Assembly (NCBI RefSeq): GCF_018687715.1
Contig: NC_056758.1
Coordinates: 2,170,001-2,234,000 of the forward strand
DNA: 64,000 bases
Reading direction: 5' to 3'
Origin: Carya illinoinensis
Lineage: Eukaryota > Streptophyta > Magnoliopsida > Fagales > Juglandaceae
The notes under the pieces were generated by a model that was not told the origin of the DNA, searched no databases, and saw only the letters and a program-made list of their open reading frames with translations. A program made the translations under genes and the position numbers. Each line of letters starts with the position of its first letter. The first letter of the stretch is position 1. Shown in pieces: positions 21,901-38,942 of this stretch.

Positions 21901-24900
21901 ATAATCTCACCACAAGAGAGCTATGAGGGTGCTTCTCAAGTACACAGGAGGTACACCTAAACAACAAAGGAGAAAAGAGCAAGAAGGTCCTGCTAGAAAT
22001 AGTACACAAGAACTTATAAAAAAAAGAAATAGTACACAAGAAGTCCGTTTTTATTAACGGTTTATCTATCTCTCACTTTTTTCTTTTTCACGCAAAGGAG
22101 ATTGCAAAAGTTTTACATGATTCATAAAGAGTGGTATAGCAAGGTTAGTAAATGTTCTGTATATTGTCTCCCGTAGACTTGATAAACCAATGTTTCGGAA
22201 AACCACTTTACTGGTTTAACTGTAAGTGGAACTGAAAGTTCATTGTGTAATGCACGCTAATCAGGGGAGTTGAGGTTGTTGAGTTAGCCTCCCATTCCAA
22301 AGAGTTGTTTTATTTGAGTAGTATCCTGTTAGCTTATGCATGCACACTGCCCTGATTTTTGGTCATGCTTACTGCATCTGTAATTCTGTTTTCACTTTAG
22401 ATGGTCCAATTTATGGGTATTATATTGGGTATTATATTCTTTATTATGGATGTTTTACTGATATTGTATGAGAACACTCTCTAGCACTGCTGATATATGG
22501 AGTGTTGGATGCACTGTAATTGAGATGGCCACCGGAAAGCCTCCTTGGAGCCAACAGTACCAAGAGGTATCCATTCTGTTTGATTGTATAATTTTTGCTA
22601 GGTGTTCTCCCATACATGTAGTAACAACATGTTTGTTCAGGTTGCTGCTCTCTTCTATCATATAGGAACTGCCAAGTCTAATCCACCAACCCCTGAACAT
22701 CTCTCTGTTGAAGCGAAAGACTTCCTACTTAAATGTTTGCAAAAGTATGTAATTTTGATTGTGTTCAACTTCCTCTTTCGCTCAAATAGTTTTGGTCTGA
22801 ATCAGGGTTTCCTAAATCTGTGTTGTACTCGAACACTTTCTTTTACGTAGTCAAAGTAATTGAGAGGGATAGAATTACGATTGCTGTTTGGATTCAGAAA
22901 CCATCTCATTTCATCATTACAACTTTTTCAAATTCCGACACAAAATATAATAACAATTCAACTTTTTCAAATCCCAATTCAACCTTTTCAAATCCCAAAA
23001 TAATAATAATATTTTAACAATATTTTATTCAGCATTTAACTTTCATCTAAAACTATCTCATCTCATCTCACTATCCAAACAACCCTTCTTCTTTTTCTTA
23101 ATAAATATCTTTGATGTCAATGGCAGGGAACCAAATTTTAGGCCTTCTGCATCTGAGTTGCTGCAGGTAATTTTCACTTTTATCATTTCTTGGTAATTAA
23201 TTGCCAAACTGTAGGCTGCAGTATCTCTTGCAAAATTTCCGTTTTACTGCAAACTTGTGCTTCTGGTGATTGCCAAAATTTTGACCATTGAATGGTTATA
23301 TATCACTGAGGTTTATACTTTGTTATGCAGCATCCTTTTATAACTGGAAAACAAGTTGAATCTCTTCCTCTTCTTTGTACTTCTGTCGTGGTTAGTACTG
23401 CTCAACGATAACATGTTATTTATACTCACCTATCAAATAAATATGTTATCCATGCATTTTTTTGAACAATTTTCTTAATAACCCTTTTTGCCACCATCAG
23501 GAAGGCTCTGAAACCCCTTTGCTGTCATGTGCCACAAATTTTGAAGCCTCGTACGTTTTGAAATTTAGTTTTTTCCTGAATTTAAAAGTTTGGATAGCAC
23601 CTTTTATTGGGCTTATTATCTCTGTAACACAACAGCATTAACTTTGTTGCCAGTAAAATGCCAGCCTGCCCTGGTCGAACAGATCTTTGTAATTTGGATG
23701 GTCTGCACTGCAGAGCTGAATATCCTGAGAGGTCCCAAGAAAATAAACGTATTTGGGAAATGAACAACAGTGATGACGACATGTGTCAGATTGACAAAGA
23801 TGATTTTATAGTGGCAGAAGTCCAGCCCAGTTCTTCTTTGATGGCTGTGAACTTTAAGGTAACTGCTTTTATGTCTTTATTGTTGGACTTTGTTAAGAGC
23901 ACTTCAGAAATTAGGAATTATTTGTTTACATTTATCTGGTTGTCATTAGAGTTTCAACCCCATATGTGAGCCATCTGATGAATGGGGGTGCAAATTGGAT
24001 GGAAGGCCAGAATCTGAAAAGAGAGGTACAAGTTTTGACACTGATGAACGAGTTCCTGAGCCTGCTGGCCACCCTGGAGTTTCTGGTGATGGGGACAAAG
24101 ATTTTTCCTTTCCTTGTGGACATTCACTTTCCGTGGATGACGATGAACTTACTGAGTCAAAAATTAGAGCCTTTTTGGATGAGAAGGTACTGTTATTAGT
24201 TAAAGGTAAAAAACAGCTGTCACGTTTTTATTTTGTACTGAATTGTTGGGTGTTGAACTGGAAATCAATTATTAGGCTCTTGAACTGAAGATTCTCCAAA
24301 CGCCACTGTATGAAGAGTTTAATAACAGTTTGTTAGCTTGCTCTCCAAGTTTTGTGGAGACAACACGTGGTGAGACTACCCCAAAGTACTTGAAATTGCC
24401 CCCAAAAAGCAGGTCACCAAGTCAAGGCTCAACTGGTGCTCCATCTCCACCAGTTGATGCTCTTAACACAGGAAGCCCAGGAAATAATAGCAGGTGTGTG
24501 TCAAATATTGGCAATAAAAGTGATTGCAGTTCACAGGACGTCCCATCACCTCCGCTTAGTGATTGGAAAGGGCGTTTAGCTGATGCTCAGCAAGAGCCAA
24601 GTAGCCCAAGGTTTGTTCACCAGTTAGTGGTTTCTTTAGATTGCCTCAGTATGATTCTCAGTTTTGGCCTAATCTGATATTCTATATTGTGTGCTACTCA
24701 CAGTATGAGCTTTTCGGAGATACAGAGGAAGTGGAAAGAAGAGCTTGACCAGGAGCTTGAGAGAAAACGAGGTAACTATTTCTTACCTTGGCTTGTATAG
24801 TTTCAAATGTGAGTTAAATATTGTTCCTATAGCAGCCAATCTTTTTGTGGACTCGTGATTCTTTGATTTACTGTAATTTTTTAGTAACCTTATTTTCTTC

Positions 24901-25302
24901 ACTAGTACTCGGTGTACCATCTTCACTTTCTGAGACACCATTGCCGAGTTTTATTTTATTTTATTTTTTAGTATTTAAATAGAACCTTTGGGGTAACGTC
25001 TTGACCACCGATGAGTTTTGTTGTATCTTTTTTTTTTTTTTGGCTGAATGACTCCAAAAGTCATGGGATTTTTGGCCTGGTGTTGTGTTTCAATAGATGC
25101 ACCCTAGTCTGGCTGAAGTTAACCTTTTGGATAAATCCATGTGCACAATGCATAACATTTCTTTTACATAATTAATGCGTGATTGCAAAACTTTGCAGAG
25201 ATTATACGCCAAGCGGGTGTGGGAGGGAAAACATCGTCACCAAAGGATCGAGCTTTAAATCGGCCGAGAGAGCGGACAAGGTTTGCATCTCCAGGAAAAT
25301 AA
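18934..25302 (+). CDS. ANP1: NPK1/ANP-type MAP kinase kinase kinase
   Basis: Seventeen exons join in frame to 674 residues. They are 18934-19212, 19701-19742, 20529-20594, 20667-20777, 20851-20931, 21010-21087, 21198-21280, 22485-22566, 22641-22744, 23127-23166, 23331-23390, 23501-23550, 23654-23858, 23950-24186, 24276-24610, 24704-24771 and 25199-25302. The start [15 protein letters not shown] is the family's own N-terminus. Kinase landmarks are the glycine loop [11 protein letters not shown] (70-80), Lys92 (LLAVKQ), HRDIKGAN with HRD at 189-191, DFG at 209-211, GTPYWMAPE ending at 238, and [13 protein letters not shown]. The C-terminal part has [17 protein letters not shown] and the basic coil [19 protein letters not shown], the region that binds NACK kinesins in the family. 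It ends RFASPGK. This MAPKKK starts the cascade driving phragmoplast expansion and also acts in stress signalling. The length matches NPK1 (690) and ANP1 (666). The glycine loop has Cys and His where relatives have Arg and Thr. ANP1 versus ANP2/3 is inferred from neighbours. Confidence 0.96.
20257..20357 (-). pseudogene. U6 snRNA retropseudogene in MAPKKK intron 2
   Basis: Read on the minus strand from 20357, it starts GTCCCTTTGGGGAC and runs through GAACGATATAGAGAAGATTAGCATG, CAAGGATGACATGCAC and AAATTGAGAAATAGTCC. This is the whole U6 snRNA with scattered changes. It is flanked by a perfect 15-bp direct repeat AGATTTCTCATTTCT (20233-20247 and 20359-20373). The target duplication indicates insertion from RNA. 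I see no U6-type upstream promoter, so it is unlikely to be expressed. Confidence 0.9.
21281..22484 (+). other. Long MAPKKK intron 7 with probable repeat remnants
   Basis: At 1.2 kb this is the longest intron of the gene and lies between [17 protein letters not shown] and the ADIWSVG exon. It contains degraded sequence (for example 21640-21840, readable as [17 protein letters not shown] text in shifting frames) that I cannot assign. No alternative exon is evident. Confidence 0.4.
22860..23085. repeat. MITE-B copy in a MAPKKK intron
   Basis: It runs from ATTGCTGTTTGGATTCAG to ACTATCCAAACAACCC, so the ends are inverse (GTTTGGAT/ATCCAAAC). Inside are CATCTCATTTCATCATTAC and repeated ACTTTTTCAAAT words. 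This is the best preserved member of the family in the window. Confidence 0.75.
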
Positions 25303-26368
25303 GTTTGTATCATTGTTTGTGTTAACTTTCTCATCAGGAGTTCAACACAAGACCTGCAGTTTTGAGGCTGAGTGGTAAACTAATACTTGGTGTTGCCAGT
25401 TTGCAAGCTTTTATGAACACAGCAATGATGCATCTCTCATACTATTCAATTACTCTTCATACTATGAACGCGTCCTTGCAGTATCGGTGGCCAGCCTAGT
25501 GTCTGTTATTGTTATATGTAAAGAGCATTGTTGAAGGTGAGGTTTGGGGGATAAATTTTGTCCTTTGCATTGTTGGTTGGTTGCTGTGGGGATGAGAGAA
25601 TGGATTCTCTTTTCTGAAGTTCGTCTCAAGTGAATAGAAATTGTAATTGTAATGTAGAATCTTCAAGTTTATACACAGAATACCTTATATAAAAGCATTG
25701 AACAATGTTATTCTTTGTTTTAGACTTCATCATCCTAAGCACGTTGGTTGTTGATGTGTCACATTTAGTATTGTTTCATAAGTCAACTACTTTAATAAGT
25801 CACTTAAATTTTGACACATTTGTGTGATTGGTGATGATAAAATCCAAGCTAAAAAGAACAATATTCCTTGTACTACTTTCTTTTGTGATAACGCATGCTC
25901 GGCTATGACAAGTGAAATAGGTTGTCCCTAACGTTTCTTAAAAACAATGCAATTCTTGGCATAGGTGACATTTTCTTTTGAATGGCTGGGAACTGCGGGT
26001 ACAAGTTTGTAAACTGCTTGAAAAATGTTTTCACTGTTCATATCACAGAAGAGTTCGACCAATTTGTCTTCTTAGTTTTTTCTTTTTTCTCCACTTTTAA
26101 CAAATATAATGACTATTTTATTAAAAAAAAAAAAACTACTTTCAAGTTGAGAATGAGAGAGAATCCACGACTTACTGAGATCTTGGTAACTCTTTTTGCG
26201 AACTTGTACAAGAACATCAAACTGGACTGGACAAACTCACACCACACGAAGGAGGAAAAAGAATACTGGAACTATGGACAGCAAGAAGTGTATCAGTATC
26301 ACAAACCAAACACCTCAAAAGAAATCAATAGCTTTCAAACAAGTTCCCCCCTTATATACCACTTGAGT
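25303..26368. other. Convergent 3' flanks of MAPKKK and TANGLED
   Basis: Both genes end towards this 1.1-kb interval. It holds their 3' UTRs and no further coding sequence I can support. ORF-like stretches near 25982-26383 lack homology signals and overlap the TANGLED 3' end. Confidence 0.6.
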
Positions 26369-27943
26369 TCAGAATCGCATTGATGACAAAGTTGGACGGT
26401 TTCTCAATCCACTTGTTAGCCCATCACTCTTCTGTACAACTTTTTGGCTCCTCAGCGGAGACACCAATCTGGCCGCCAGTCTTGAAGGAGAGAAAGACCG
26501 ACGCAATTTGGAAGCAGTTGACATCTTTGGTGATCTCTGGCTCAAGCTTTTATGCCTTGTGGGAGAAAGAGACACCACTGTCGGATTCTTGATCTTGACT
26601 TGAAACTTTGAAGAAGCCGATGGAGGGGACTTGATTAAGAACTTATGTGGTGTCTGTTTGTTTCTTGATATAATGGGAGACCTTGTCTTGCAAAACTTCT
26701 GTTGCTGTGCAGAAGCTGTAGATAGGAATAAAGGGTTGGGGAATAGAACAGTCTTTTTAACCCATGGCCTATTCTTGGGGGATACCCTATTTGCTAAGTA
26801 ATGGTTATTTTCTTTTCCCAGTTCTCTAACCTTTGGAGGTGAAACCTTAAAGTTGATTCGGGATCGAGCCCTTTGAAGTGATGGTGAATCAGACTCCAAC
26901 CGAATCAATTGCAGTTTGTTCTGCTTCTCCCTCTTTCTTCTAGTTCTTAATTCTGTGTTTTCGAGTTGTGGCTTCTGGTTTCTCCGATGACTTACTGGAG
27001 TTTTTGGATCGTCATGGGTGGTTCTCTTGGTTTTGTTAGCAACTACTGCTGCTATTTCTCTAGCAAATTGACTTGCTTGTAGAATCTCTCCTACTGTTTC
27101 TCCTACAAGCATTGCTGGCAATGACATTCTCTGCCACTCACCTGTTAAGAAAACATTAAGTTTTTCAAATCGAATTAGTCCTCGCCTGTTGTAAAAGACA
27201 AAGGGACTCCACAAGTTACAATTTTGGGAAAATCCGTGAAAAAAAAAAGAAAACTAACTGTTACGCAGAGAGAGAGAGAGACCTCCTGAATGAGCTGGAA
27301 ACTTCCCCGCCGGAGATTTCTTAGAAGCAGCGTTCTTGATCCTTAAATCATAGAAAAAAAAAGAAACACAGAAGATTCATTTGTGTATTGCGTAAGAAAA
27401 TAGTGAGAACAACAAAGAAAGCCGAAAGTCATCATATAAACAAACAAAACCGACGCAGCTCCGAGTGTACCTTACAGACTCTTGCTTGCATCTGAGACTA
27501 GTCCTCAGATAAACTCTGGTACTTCGAGGGCTGAGACTCACTCCTGAGATCACCTTTGTCCCACCTGCCACCGTGTACTGTAGCTCCTGCAATCTAACCA
27601 TACACCTCTCTACCTTCACAAATCAATCAAAACACAGAAACCCGTCAGTTTGAAGATGATTGGAAGATGAGAAAATGAAGGAAATATAACTTTCAAACTT
27701 ATATAGTTTAATGGAGATGAACTTTCCATTGATCCGAATCCCAGCGATTACTAAATTTGATAACCAAGATTGAATTTTCTGCTCTTTCCCCCAGGTTCTT
27801 CAAGGAACCAAGAAACCACAACGATTTTGTTTTATGATTTATCAGAGAGCACGGTGGAATACCTTCTTTACAGTTTCTCTGAGTAGAACCGGATTGAGAG
27901 GGGCTGCCATTTTCTTCTGTTTTGGTGGGGTTCTAGCAACCAT
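26369..27943 (-). CDS. TAN1: Microtubule-binding protein TANGLED
   Basis: Four minus-strand exons, 27943-27863, 27613-27471, 27341-27283 and 27141-26369, join to 351 residues. The start [20 protein letters not shown] is characteristic. It is followed by [40 protein letters not shown] and [20 protein letters not shown]. The rest is basic and Ser/Pro-rich ([70 protein letters not shown]). TANGLED marks the preprophase band and cortical division site and works with POK kinesins. At 351 residues it is shorter than the Arabidopsis protein (about 476 by memory), mainly by lacking repeated SPTRNG-like blocks. Its third intron starts GTCTCTCTCTCT. It is divergent in orientation from MAPKKK and in tandem with the kinesin. 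Confidence 0.95.
27267..27281. repeat. (GA)n tract at a TANGLED 5' splice site
   Basis: A short AGAGAG run abuts the donor of TANGLED exon 3. On the gene strand the intron reads GTCTCTCTCTCTCTG. Confidence 0.9.
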
Positions 27944-28981
27944 TTTGTAGTACTGAAGAAAACCCGAAGTGGGTCTCAAAGATCTCTCTCTCTGTCTCTC
28001 TAAATACCCATACCCAGAGATTGGAAATCAATTACTTTCAGTTACACACGCACTCTTTCTCTCTCTTCTCATAAACTCCTTTTCTTTTTCTCTCAGTTTG
28101 TTTCCCGGTGAAGGGGGGGGAGGGGGGCATTGAACAAGAACTTTGGGTAACGGATCTATTTTGTTCCAACGGTCGACTGTATCATGGATGATGGGAAAAC
28201 GTATGCCCAACAACGGCTACTAGTTTTAAACTCCGACATTACTTTTTTTTTTTTTGTCTCTTTTTAATTTTATTTTGTAGGGATATAAGATTTTGACAAA
28301 CAAGGCTACTTTTATTTTAAATTTCTTCTTCATCTTCTGAGTTACGTGTGAGTGGTAACTGTGAACTTTTTCATGGCTTGTTAATGGCTTGGTGTCGCAA
28401 ATTTTAAAGAACTTTTTCATCATGTTCTGCCGCCTATATCGCTCTTTTCTCCTAGTGTGTAAGTTATATCTGTGCCACAATTTTCTTTCAACTGAGAAAC
28501 TCCTGCAGAATTTTGATTAGGTACACAAACACTTAACACGCTAATAGAGAAATAGGAGATACATGAAGTTTTTAAAAAAATGCTTGGAATCTCATTGAGA
28601 CCGTGAATGATAAAGTAAGCAAGAAGCATACATCCCAAAAGAAAATGAAAAAAGATTATGGGAAAGGGAAAGGGCTCATGATTTCAGGGTGTTTTCAGTA
28701 TGTAATGTGTGGAGGATTACATTGAATATCGGTGGAGGATTGAGAAGGCAACAAAGAGGGCTTCCTGTTATTCTTCAACTGAGAAACTCCTGCAGAATTT
28801 TGATTAGGTACACAAACACTTAACACGCTAATAGAGAAATAGGAGATACATGAAGTTTTTAAAAAAATGCTTGGAATCTCATTGAGACCGTGAATGATAA
28901 AGTAAGCAAGAAGCATACATCCCAAAAGAAAATGAAAAAAGATTATGGGAAAGGGAAAGGGCTCATGATTTCAGGGTGTTT

Positions 28982-33785
<4,804 letters not shown>

Positions 33786-34124
33786 GGCTTAGAAATCAGG
33801 GCAAAATTTAATTTTGAAGAGAGAGACTGGATAAGAGCGACGATCTGCGAGAGCTAGAGAGAGCGAGGAATACAGAGGTGGCGTTTTAAGCGCTTGACGA
33901 AGACGGAAGGTTACGATTGAATTCAAGTTTGAATTGTGAGGAGCGTGGGCCGTTGGATTGAAATCTAGAGGAGCTATTTCTAACGGCTATAAAACTTTCT
34001 GGAGCGTTACCATGATTGATATTTGATCGTTTGGAGAGAGTGGGCAACCCGAGTAGTCAACCAGAGCCCCGACCCGCTCAAATGGTCCATCTCATCGTTT
34101 ACCTTGGTTGCACTATTACTATAT
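33786..34124. promoter_or_regulatory. Kinesin 5' flank and presumed promoter
   Basis: This lies upstream of the minus-strand kinesin ATG at 33785. It includes two stretches of the type TAACGGCTATAAA / CCGTTGGATTG (33950-34000). AACGG-core motifs bind MYB3R factors in M-phase promoters of plant cytokinesis genes, and two such cores (CCGTTGG, TAACGGC) are visible here. Functional use is inference. Confidence 0.4.
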
Positions 34125-34134
34125 ATCAATCTAA

Positions 34135-34378
34135 GGAAAATAATAGTGCATCCCATAAATTTGTTCTCTCATTTTGATCGTTTATAAATTTTTATTTTTT
34201 TAATTTTTTAATTTTTATTTAATAGTTAAGAAAGTAAATATTAGCGTAATGGTGTATTATTTTATTTTTTAAAAATATTTAAAGATGCTTAAAAAATATG
34301 AAAAAGGAAAAAAAAATTTAAAAAGTCGCATTTAGCCTATGGGGCATGTGACCGCTGGGCGGCAAACTAGCATTACCC
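34135..34378. mobile_element. MITE with 10-bp target duplication
   Basis: The 244-bp block starting GGAAAATAATAGTGCATCCC and ending GGCAAACTAGCATTACCC is flanked by a perfect direct repeat ATCAATCTAA (34125-34134 and 34379-34388). The ends are weakly inverse (TAGTG/CTAGCATTACCC). A 9-10 bp duplication suggests a Mutator-type element. The interior is AT-rich and non-coding. Confidence 0.75.
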
Positions 34379-34388
34379 ATCAATCTAA

Positions 34389-36429
34389 AGCTTACTTTTT
34401 TCTTTTTAGAAAAGATCATATCTAAAGGTTACCAATGTCATATAATACATTATTATCTCTATATGTGTCACTTTATATCACCATTAAAACATCTCTTTTT
34501 TTCTTAAGAAAACCAAAAAATCTTAGATATCATAAACATGAGTAATTTGCAAAAAAAATTTTATGCAACCACTAGGTAGTCGTCAGGTCATTCAAATGAA
34601 ACAGTGTGTTTCATTTTAACATTGTAGCAAGAGGGGAAATGAAAATTGCTATACAGCGGGAGGGATTTCATCTTTAATTAAATGGTGTGTTTCATTTAAA
34701 GTCAAAATACACCATTTCATTTCTTCTCCTCTTTGCCACTTTCTTCTTCTGTGCGTCTCCTGTCTTCCTTCTTCTTCGAAGCATTTTCCTTCCCTAAGTC
34801 ATGCATCCCCTTCTCCTTAATCCATATACCATCGACTTCCCTTCTCCTTTCCAACATATGCGACCTCGATTAATCTTAACCCTAAGATCTATCTTAATCT
34901 CACACATCAAAATGAAACCCTAACCCTAAGACTTGAGCGATTTCCATTGCTAAAAAATTACTCATTATTCATTTCTATAACCTTAGTTTTTTTGTAGATG
35001 ATGGTCAATGCATGCATACAGCCTTTGGGCTAAAAGGCAAGACAACCCGTGATGCAAGGACCTTGAAAATTTTTTGTTTAGTATGTTTATAGATTTTATT
35101 TATAGGTTTTTATGTATGCCTGTAGATTTGGACAAATTTTAATATTTGTGGCCTATTTAGATCAAGTGTTCTGCGTACTATTGGAATTGGTTTTTGCAAT
35201 TGCATAATAGATTATTCCCTATTGGATGTTTCTATTATGTAATCTCTAAGGTTGTTTGTGGGTTGGAGCTTACCAATTCTTTCCTTGTAATTTTGTTTGG
35301 TTCGGTGTTTTTGTTTTGTACTCTATCAATTACTTGCTTATAAAGCTAGGTCCTCTAAAGTTGTTTTTGGGTGGGAGGTTCATCAGTTCTTTGGTTGCTG
35401 AGAAATTTGATAAATAATTTTAAGCCCAAATCCAAAACACCCCGCGGTAACATATAAGTTGATAGTTTAGTGGATGCGTGCTTTTGTTTGCTTGTTTAAA
35501 TATATGCTTTGTAAATTTAGAAATAAACACAACCTTAATTGTCTTCTTTCTTGAACCCACTTTTTTTTGTGTGGTTTCATGTGTGTGGGCCCGTCGCTGT
35601 GGAGGGGGAGGGGGGTGTGGGATCTATGAAATTTGGTGTGGCCTTTTTACTTTCTTCAACAACTCTTGAGCTTGAAGCAAAGGTTGTAGTGTTGAGTGCA
35701 ATCAAATGGCTAATTGCATATTAAAATGGATATGTAATATTTGGTTGTAATGAAGAGCACAAAAAGAATCAAATAATCAAATATCTTCATTGAAAATAAA
35801 GCACAATGACACACTTGCCGTCGAATGCATCACCTAACTACTCCATAAACATAGGGTTCTTATCTGGACAATGAACAATAGGTGATAAAGAAGACCTAGG
35901 CTGTGATTGAATGTGTACCAGATTTGTAGTAGTGACCATCATTGTAGGGCTAGGGCTAGGTCCACCGTTGAATGGTTGGTTTTGTTGCAATTTAGAAAAA
36001 GAAACATTAAGAGATCTCATAACTGGTCGCAAAATTAAGACACAAATATATGCAAATTTACGTCGCACCAGATTATCTGTTGAATATAGGTTTGCATTTA
36101 AACGAGGTAGAAAATGTGATAACCATGCATGTAGTCTGGGAAGTTTGAATAAACAAGTCTTGATATGTCATAATGCCAAAAAATAATAATAACATACACA
36201 ATGGTGTTGTACTTAAAAAAAATGACAAACTCGACATGCATATATATTGAATATTTGTAACAACATTGTCATACCTCAATTGATGGATTTAAGACATGAG
36301 GTGTTAGGGGACATACGTGTTATTTCCTTTCTCATTCTACGCGATCCCAATAACAACTAGATCACAATGGAGTACATCACATACTGCCAACAATTAATGT
36401 TATTATGATATAATAATCAATAGTTTTAT
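34389..36429. other. Gene-poor spacer
   Basis: Mostly AT-rich, degenerate sequence. At 34600-34720 a repeated TGTGTTTCATTT occurs in both orientations, suggesting another decayed inverted-repeat element. A minus-strand stretch at 36068-35838 reads PSPSPTMMVTTTNLVHIQSQ-like text with a stop, perhaps a gene scrap. I recognise no protein and call no gene. Confidence 0.4.
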
Positions 36430-37210
36430 TATATAAAACTATTCTGTTTGCACTGAAGATAAACACTCTGTTTTATAACCAAACAAAAACGTAGTAATCA
36501 TAATAACCACAGTTTGATGTTAATCAAAACCCTAGAAACAACAGTATACCAATAGATGACCAGATTTCTAATATACACCACGATATTAAACAGTGTGATA
36601 TACAGATCAACAGAATGATGAATATTTATCAAGAATATCGCAAGAAAGCCACAAGAATCAGATATGAACAATAAAGAACAATAAAGAATATGAAAGCAAG
36701 GAAAGAACACACCAATATATGTGATTTGACCCTAATGGTTTACGTCCACGACAGGAATGGGCCTCAGAGCTTTTTATTGATGAACAATACTTCACAGAGA
36801 AGCCTCAGTACACTTAGAGTCACAAATCCCTCACAGAAACCACAAGAAATCACTCTGATTTCTTCTCTCTACAAGGAAACCCTCGAAACCCTAATTCCCC
36901 TCTCTGTTCTCTCTCTCATACGCTCTGCCTCTCAAACAGCTGATATGTACAGAATGAAGCAATTAGGGTTTACACCGTATAGCTTATATATATATATATA
37001 TAAATATATATGTTACAAGAGATGCCAACACGTGTAACCAATCCAGCGGCTCAACTCATAAACCTCCTGAAGTAAGCACGGGCTTCTCACGTGATTTAAT
37101 CAGCTCAGTATTAATCAACTTCAACGATCCAGATTTAGCCATTTGTTCATCATCCTTTAATCAACCGCTTCAAGAGAGCATATTAGTAGATTAAATAAAA
37201 AACGTAACAG
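36430..37210 (-). mobile_element. Probable Copia-type solo LTR
   Basis: Read on the minus strand, this interval begins TGTTACGTTTT at about 37209. It contains a TATATATATAAGC TATA-like region (near 36985), a leader with CCCTAATT, and an AATAAAAAGC polyadenylation signal (about 36775). After that comes CGTGGACGTAAACC...GTGTGTTCTTTCCTTGCTTTC, the layout typical of plant Copia LTRs. No gag-pol, primer-binding site or second LTR is seen nearby, hence solo LTR. Exact ends and target duplication could not be fixed. Confidence 0.55.
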
Positions 37211-38284
37211 ATAAATGTATTGACATACATATTACAACTATCACATATTACAACAATTAAATCTTCTTCTTCTCTTTCTTCTAACTTGAACGAGGACCAA
37301 GAAAATGAGATATTTTTCTAGTTTTTCTTTAATTCAAAGCATAACAATGAGATTTTTTATAATATGATATTTCTTTCCTATATATTCTAGACCTTAAAGT
37401 TTGGGCAGAAACTTTAGGGATCCAAATCCTTGGCCAACAATGGGTTTGGGACCTCGCATTTCTCTCTTCTTTTTTTTTTTTTTTTCACAGTTGAAATGCT
37501 CTATGGAAATGGTTTTGAGTGTTTTTCTTCTCAGGGCTTCTTCCTTTCCGTCGAAATGCTTTGCAGTCTAAATGGGTTTGGGTGTTTTTCTTCTCAGATG
37601 ATCGAAATGCTTTCAGTTGAAATGCTTTTGATCAAAATGCAAAAAACTTTCAGTTGAAATACCACCTTTACTTCTCAAATGTCTTCTTCTTGAGTTTCAG
37701 TCCAATGGCTTCTCAAATTTTTTTTTTTTTAAATCTTTGTCAGATGCTCATGTATTTCCACATCAATCAGTTGCACAGGCCAGTTATATGTAGCATAATT
37801 GAGTAATTTTATTTGTTAGCTGTAATGGTGTATTATGTAATATGTAGTATGTAGAATTTTCCTATAGGCAAGGTCACATAAACACGAGTAATTTTATATA
37901 ATATGCTCTTATTTCATCCTCATTCCACTTTATAATGTTGCACTTTCTATCAATCTTGGATCATCGATTAAGTATTTTAAAAAATAATTCAAAAGTTAAT
38001 GACCAATGCCACTTCATCTATAATGAAATAAAATGGTATAATAGTGCAATACATCGAATTTTCTTATCAACACAATATAATAAAAGTAAGATGAAAATAT
38101 AACATATAATAATTTCATTATGCTTAAATATATTATATTAGTAATGACACTCATAAAACCCATGTAATATGAATGAAAATATATGGTTATCATGATAAAA
38201 CTTAAAAATCCAACCCTAATCGCATAATCAGGCTTGCATGTTAAGAATATTTCACAAGTAGGATTTTATGAAATATCTTACTTG
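37211..38284. other. Spacer with minor internal repeats
   Basis: At 37490-37660, GTTGAAATGCT, GTCGAAATGCT and GATCGAAATGCT recur with a repeated GGGTGTTTTTCTTCTCAG-like phrase. I see no coding signal and nothing else recognisable. Confidence 0.4.
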
Positions 38285-38680
38285 ATATTGATTATAGAGG
38301 AGTGCTACAAGTATAAATGGATTACACAAAAATAATTATATAAATTAACATAGTTTAATGTAATTTTTCAGATCTGGTTTACGATAAAAATAATTTTATA
38401 ATTTGACAAACCATATCAAGCTTTTTCAATTTATGAAATTATTTTTGTGTATTTCAATATGTAGATAGAATATTTCTCTTGGTTCTGTTATAAAATAGAA
38501 CTGCTACAAATATAAAGAGATTACACAAAAATAAATCGAGAAACTAATATGACTTTACGTGATCTGTTAAATTTACTTTATAATAAAAATAACTTTACAA
38601 TTTGACATATTACATTAAGTTATATAAATTTATAAATTTATGTATAAATCTCTTCGTTAAAGAATTTCTTATTATAAAAT
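38285..38680. repeat. Two adjacent MITE-C copies
   Basis: Copies at about 38285-38470 and 38495-38680 share GCTACAAGTATAAA / GCTACAAATATAAAGAGATT ACACAAAAATAA starts, CAATTTGACA centres and inverse ends. They lie 260-650 bp upstream of the DUF1995 gene. Confidence 0.6.
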
Positions 38681-38942
38681 CCTACTTGATATTTCACAAG
38701 CGGGGTATTATATGTGTATATATATATATATTATATTGTTTCTATTATAAAATAGGATACTGATGATTATGCGTACCTTTTGTTGACGTGGCAGATAGTC
38801 ATTGGACATCATACACTTGGGTTAGAATCATGGAATCTGTCGGCAATGGCGATGAACGATTAATGAAAAAACAGCTACCAAATTTGATAAAACCGGTGGG
38901 ATAACTCTATGGCCTGGGCCTTGGAGTAGCTCTAGCAACTTC

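Noticed and set aside
25982..26383. 133-codon + strand frame beyond the MAPKKK
   Set aside because: Low-complexity composition, no homology signal, and its end overlaps the TANGLED 3' end. Probably chance.
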